Both the position numbers and the translations under genes were made by a program. The notes under the pieces were generated by a model that ran no database searches, was not told the DNA's origin, and saw nothing but the letters and a program-made list of their open reading frames with translations. Positions 4,766 to 6,542 of a DNA stretch of 6,542 bases are shown here, in pieces (positions within the stretch are counted from its first letter, which is position 1; every line of letters starts with the position of its first letter). This stretch comes from an uncultured Collinsella sp. (GTDB lineage Bacteria > Actinomycetota > Coriobacteriia > Coriobacteriales > Coriobacteriaceae). The stretch covers positions 1-6,542 of the forward strand of contig CALLFD010000221.1 of assembly GCA_937997605.1 (NCBI GenBank), read 5' to 3'.

Positions 4766-6295
4766 ATGAACGAATCATATCGCCTGGGCGAGCAATCGAT
4801 TATTGCCTATCTTCAGCGACTTGCGAATGGCATCTCGACCGCCGAACTCGATGTTGCCGCGCTGCCTGCTGAGCTACGCGCCGTTGGCGAGCAACTGCAA
4901 AAAACGCACGCCATCCTGCAGCAAGAGCGCCGGCTGCTTGAGAGCAACGCCTATATCGACCCGCTCACCAACTTGGGCAACCGCAACGGATTCGACCGTC
5001 ACGTCGAGCAACTCTGGCACAAAGGTGACCCCTTCACCTGCGCCTATATTGACATCGACCATCTCAAACATTGCAATGATAGGTTTGGCCACGCCGAAGG
5101 CAATCGCTATATTCTGGGCATCTGCCGCACGCTCTCCGAAACCATGGAGCACGATGAGATGCTGTTCCGTATCGGTGGAGACGAGTTTGTGCTTATCTCG
5201 CTCTCCGCAAACGAGACTGAACTCGAGCAGCGCTTGGAGCAGGTACGTGCCGGGCTGATCGAGGCGAGCTCAGGTGGCAAGGCGCCCATGATCGGCAGCT
5301 TTAGCTTTGGCTGCTCGCGCGTCGATCCACTTGCCGGCGACACGCGTCGCCAGATGACGATGGATGCCGATCGCAAGATGTATCGCTATAAGCTTATGCA
5401 TCGTGTGCAGCAACCGAAAGACGATGACGCGCCGCAACGCCCAATCGTCGATCAGCTTCCCTGCAACGACCGGGTGTTCCAAGCGATCTCCATGAGCTCC
5501 GAGACGCGCTATCCCTTTATCCTCAATCTCGATACGGGCGAATCGCAATGGTCGGTTAACGTCGTGCGCGATTTTGACCTGCCCTCCCAGCACCCTTTTA
5601 ACTCACTCGACATGTGGCTCGCCCGCGTTCATCCCGAGGACCGCGACAACGTACGCGCCGAGCTCGATATGTTGATAAACGGCACGTGGCACTTCCACTA
5701 CATGCAGTATCGCGTAATGGACGCCACCGGAGCGTACGCGCTTTGCGACTGCACGGGCTACCGCTTGGACGGCACTGATACCGAGCCTAACATGTACGTG
5801 GGCATTATCATCAACCGAAGCCTAGCGGATACGACCGACTCGGTAACGGGCCTGGGCGATGTCCACGCCCTGGTCAACGCTATTGGAGAGATGCGCCACG
5901 TGCCGCACGAGGCAGGCTTTATTGCCATTAAGGTCGACGATATCGCCGAGGTCAATGCCCGCTTTGGATTCGATGCAGGCGACCGCGTGCTCGCCGAAAG
6001 CGCCGCCTGCCTCATGGATTGTTCGCGCGGCAAGGGCCGCCTGTTCCGCTCGACGGGACCAACGTTCGTGGCACTCTTCGATGAGCTCGGCCCCGAAGCA
6101 ATCGACGAGATCGCAAGCGACATCGAGCGGTTCCTGGGCTCTCCCGTGCTCATCGGCTCGCTTGAATATCAGCCGCCCATTCGCGTGGCCACGCTCCATC
6201 TGGACGGCGTCGACCGTCAGCCCGTTTCCATTTTGAACGAGCTCAAAGCGTTGCTCGGGAAAGCCGTGCAGGTGCCAGGCACCAAACTGGATTAG
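4766..6295 (+). CDS. Diguanylate cyclase: GGDEF, PAS-like, degenerate GGDEF (short paralogue)
   Basis: A 509-residue soluble protein predicted to make c-di-GMP (or a related cyclic dinucleotide) from GTP. Residues 1-61 form a helical N-terminus with a likely coiled coil at 36-60 that could help dimerise the catalytic domain. GGDEF1 (~62-215) has DPLTNLGNR, metal residues D96/D98 in YIDID, K101, N104-D105 and an intact GGDEF at 137-141. As in the upstream protein, GHxxGD ends in Asn (N113), and the inhibitory-site position reads EHDE (128-131). A PAS-like domain (~234-352) carries HPED (289-292), MQYRV and a closing YVGIIINRS. GGDEF2 (~358-509) is degenerate: KVD (389-391) replaces DID and TGPTF (430-434) replaces the signature, although VNARFGFDAGDRVL is still recognisable. 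The protein ends where the longer paralogue continues into its GGDEF-EAL module, so it has no hydrolase domain. The start is set by a near-perfect ribosome site. A binding or regulatory role for GGDEF2 is inference. Confidence 0.92.
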   Translation: MNESYRLGEQSIIAYLQRLANGISTAELDVAALPAELRAVGEQLQKTHAILQQERRLLESNAYIDPLTNLGNRNGFDRHVEQLWHKGDPFTCAYIDIDHLKHCNDRFGHAEGNRYILGICRTLSETMEHDEMLFRIGGDEFVLISLSANETELEQRLEQVRAGLIEASSGGKAPMIGSFSFGCSRVDPLAGDTRRQMTMDADRKMYRYKLMHRVQQPKDDDAPQRPIVDQLPCNDRVFQAISMSSETRYPFILNLDTGESQWSVNVVRDFDLPSQHPFNSLDMWLARVHPEDRDNVRAELDMLINGTWHFHYMQYRVMDATGAYALCDCTGYRLDGTDTEPNMYVGIIINRSLADTTDSVTGLGDVHALVNAIGEMRHVPHEAGFIAIKVDDIAEVNARFGFDAGDRVLAESAACLMDCSRGKGRLFRSTGPTFVALFDELGPEAIDEIASDIERFLGSPVLIGSLEYQPPIRVATLHLDGVDRQPVSILNELKALLGKAVQVPGTKLD

Positions 6296-6323
6296 TGCCG
6301 CGCCCGCGCCGCCTCCCCCATCG

Positions 6324-6361
6324 TGCGATAATCCTCTGCAGAAGTCACCGAAAGCAGAGGG
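6324..6361 (+). promoter_or_regulatory. Extended -10 promoter and hairpin over the ribosome site of the flavoprotein gene
   Basis: TGCGATAAT (6324-6332) matches an extended -10 promoter (TGn followed by 5 of 6 TATAAT bases) with no visible -35, giving an expected start near 6339. Immediately after it, CCTCTGC (6333-6339) is the exact complement of GCAGAGG (6354-6360), with a 14-base loop. The right arm contains part of the GAGGGAG ribosome binding site (6357-6363), six bases before the ATG at 6370. The left arm would be absent from an RNA starting near 6339 but present in read-through RNA from the upstream gene. Confidence 0.4.
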
Positions 6362-6369
6362 AGTTTGTG

Positions 6370-6542
6370 ATGAAGGTTCTTTTGGTCAATGGCAGCCCCA
6401 AGGCAAACGGCAACACCGCCCGCGCACTCACCGAGGTCGCAGAGCAGCTCAACGCCGAAGGCATTGATACCGAGGTGTTTCAGCTGGGCGCCAAGCCCAT
6501 TCGCGACTGCATCGGCTGCGGTCAGTGCGGCAAGCTTGGCGG
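6370..6542 (+). CDS. Flavodoxin-like iron-sulfur flavoprotein / NAD(P)H-dependent FMN reductase family, 3'-truncated by window edge
   Basis: Only the first 57 codons are visible. The N-terminus MKVLLVNGSPKANGNT is the FMN-phosphate-binding beta-strand and loop (GSPxxxGNT) of the NADPH-dependent FMN reductase / WrbA-like flavodoxin superfamily. A compact cysteine cluster CIGCGQC (CxxCxxC) follows at about residues 49-55, as in the iron-sulfur flavoprotein (Isf) branch, where it helps hold a 4Fe-4S cluster. Many relatives with the C-x-G-C-x-x-C pattern are annotated only as flavodoxin family oxidoreductases, and the fourth cluster ligand would be beyond the window, so iron-sulfur binding is not proven. 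The role would be cytosolic electron transfer or quinone/nitro-compound reduction; the substrate cannot be told. The ATG at 6370 is chosen over the adjacent GTG at 6367 because GAGGGAG (6357-6363) is then six bases upstream. It lies 74 bases after the GGDEF gene on the same strand. Confidence 0.88.
   Translation, partial: MKVLLVNGSPKANGNTARALTEVAEQLNAEGIDTEVFQLGAKPIRDCIGCGQCGKLG

Noticed and set aside
6271..6283. GGTGCC-A-GGCACC inverted repeat near the end of the short GGDEF gene
   Set aside because: It lies within codons, has a one-base centre that cannot loop, and has no T tail; probably coincidence.

Overview
The window looks like chromosome of a GC-rich gut-type actinobacterium. A Collinsella-like member of the Coriobacteriia is my best guess, from the base composition, the AGGAGG-type ribosome binding sites and the general style of the proteins. 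No rRNA or other marker gene is present, so this is inference. I see no mobile element, CRISPR array, tRNA or rRNA.

Layout from left to right. (1) Bases 1-632 (+) hold the 3' part of thiE, thiamine-phosphate synthase, whose start lies off the left edge. (2) A 13-bp hairpin at 678-721 sits between two convergent genes as a probable shared terminator. (3) A patatin-like phospholipase is encoded on the minus strand at 733-1602, with its own promoter just upstream. (4) A divergent intergenic region runs from 1603 to 1920. (5) A 905-residue protein (1921-4638, +) has the order GGDEF, PAS-like, degenerate GGDEF, degenerate GGDEF, EAL. (6) A 127-base gap carries a perfect 15-bp inverted repeat and a very strong Shine-Dalgarno sequence. 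(7) A 509-residue paralogue (4766-6295, +) has the order GGDEF, PAS-like, degenerate GGDEF and stops there. (8) A flavodoxin-like iron-sulfur flavoprotein gene begins at 6370 (+) and runs off the right edge.

The centre of the window is the pair of cyclic-di-GMP signalling proteins. They are homologous over the whole length of the shorter one. The longer one has an extra GGDEF-EAL module fused at its C-terminus, so by motif content one protein should only make the second messenger and the other could both make and destroy it. Both proteins lack a transmembrane segment or signal peptide and so should be cytosolic. In both, the N-terminal GGDEF has intact metal-binding and signature motifs. Both also carry Asn at the position where the well-studied enzyme PleD has the guanine-contacting Asp, and neither has a canonical RxxD inhibitory site. 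They look like a locally duplicated signalling unit with separate expression control: the first has a weak ribosome binding site and the second a near-perfect one behind a large palindrome. The flanking thiE, patatin and flavoprotein genes are ordinary metabolic genes with no visible functional link to the pair.
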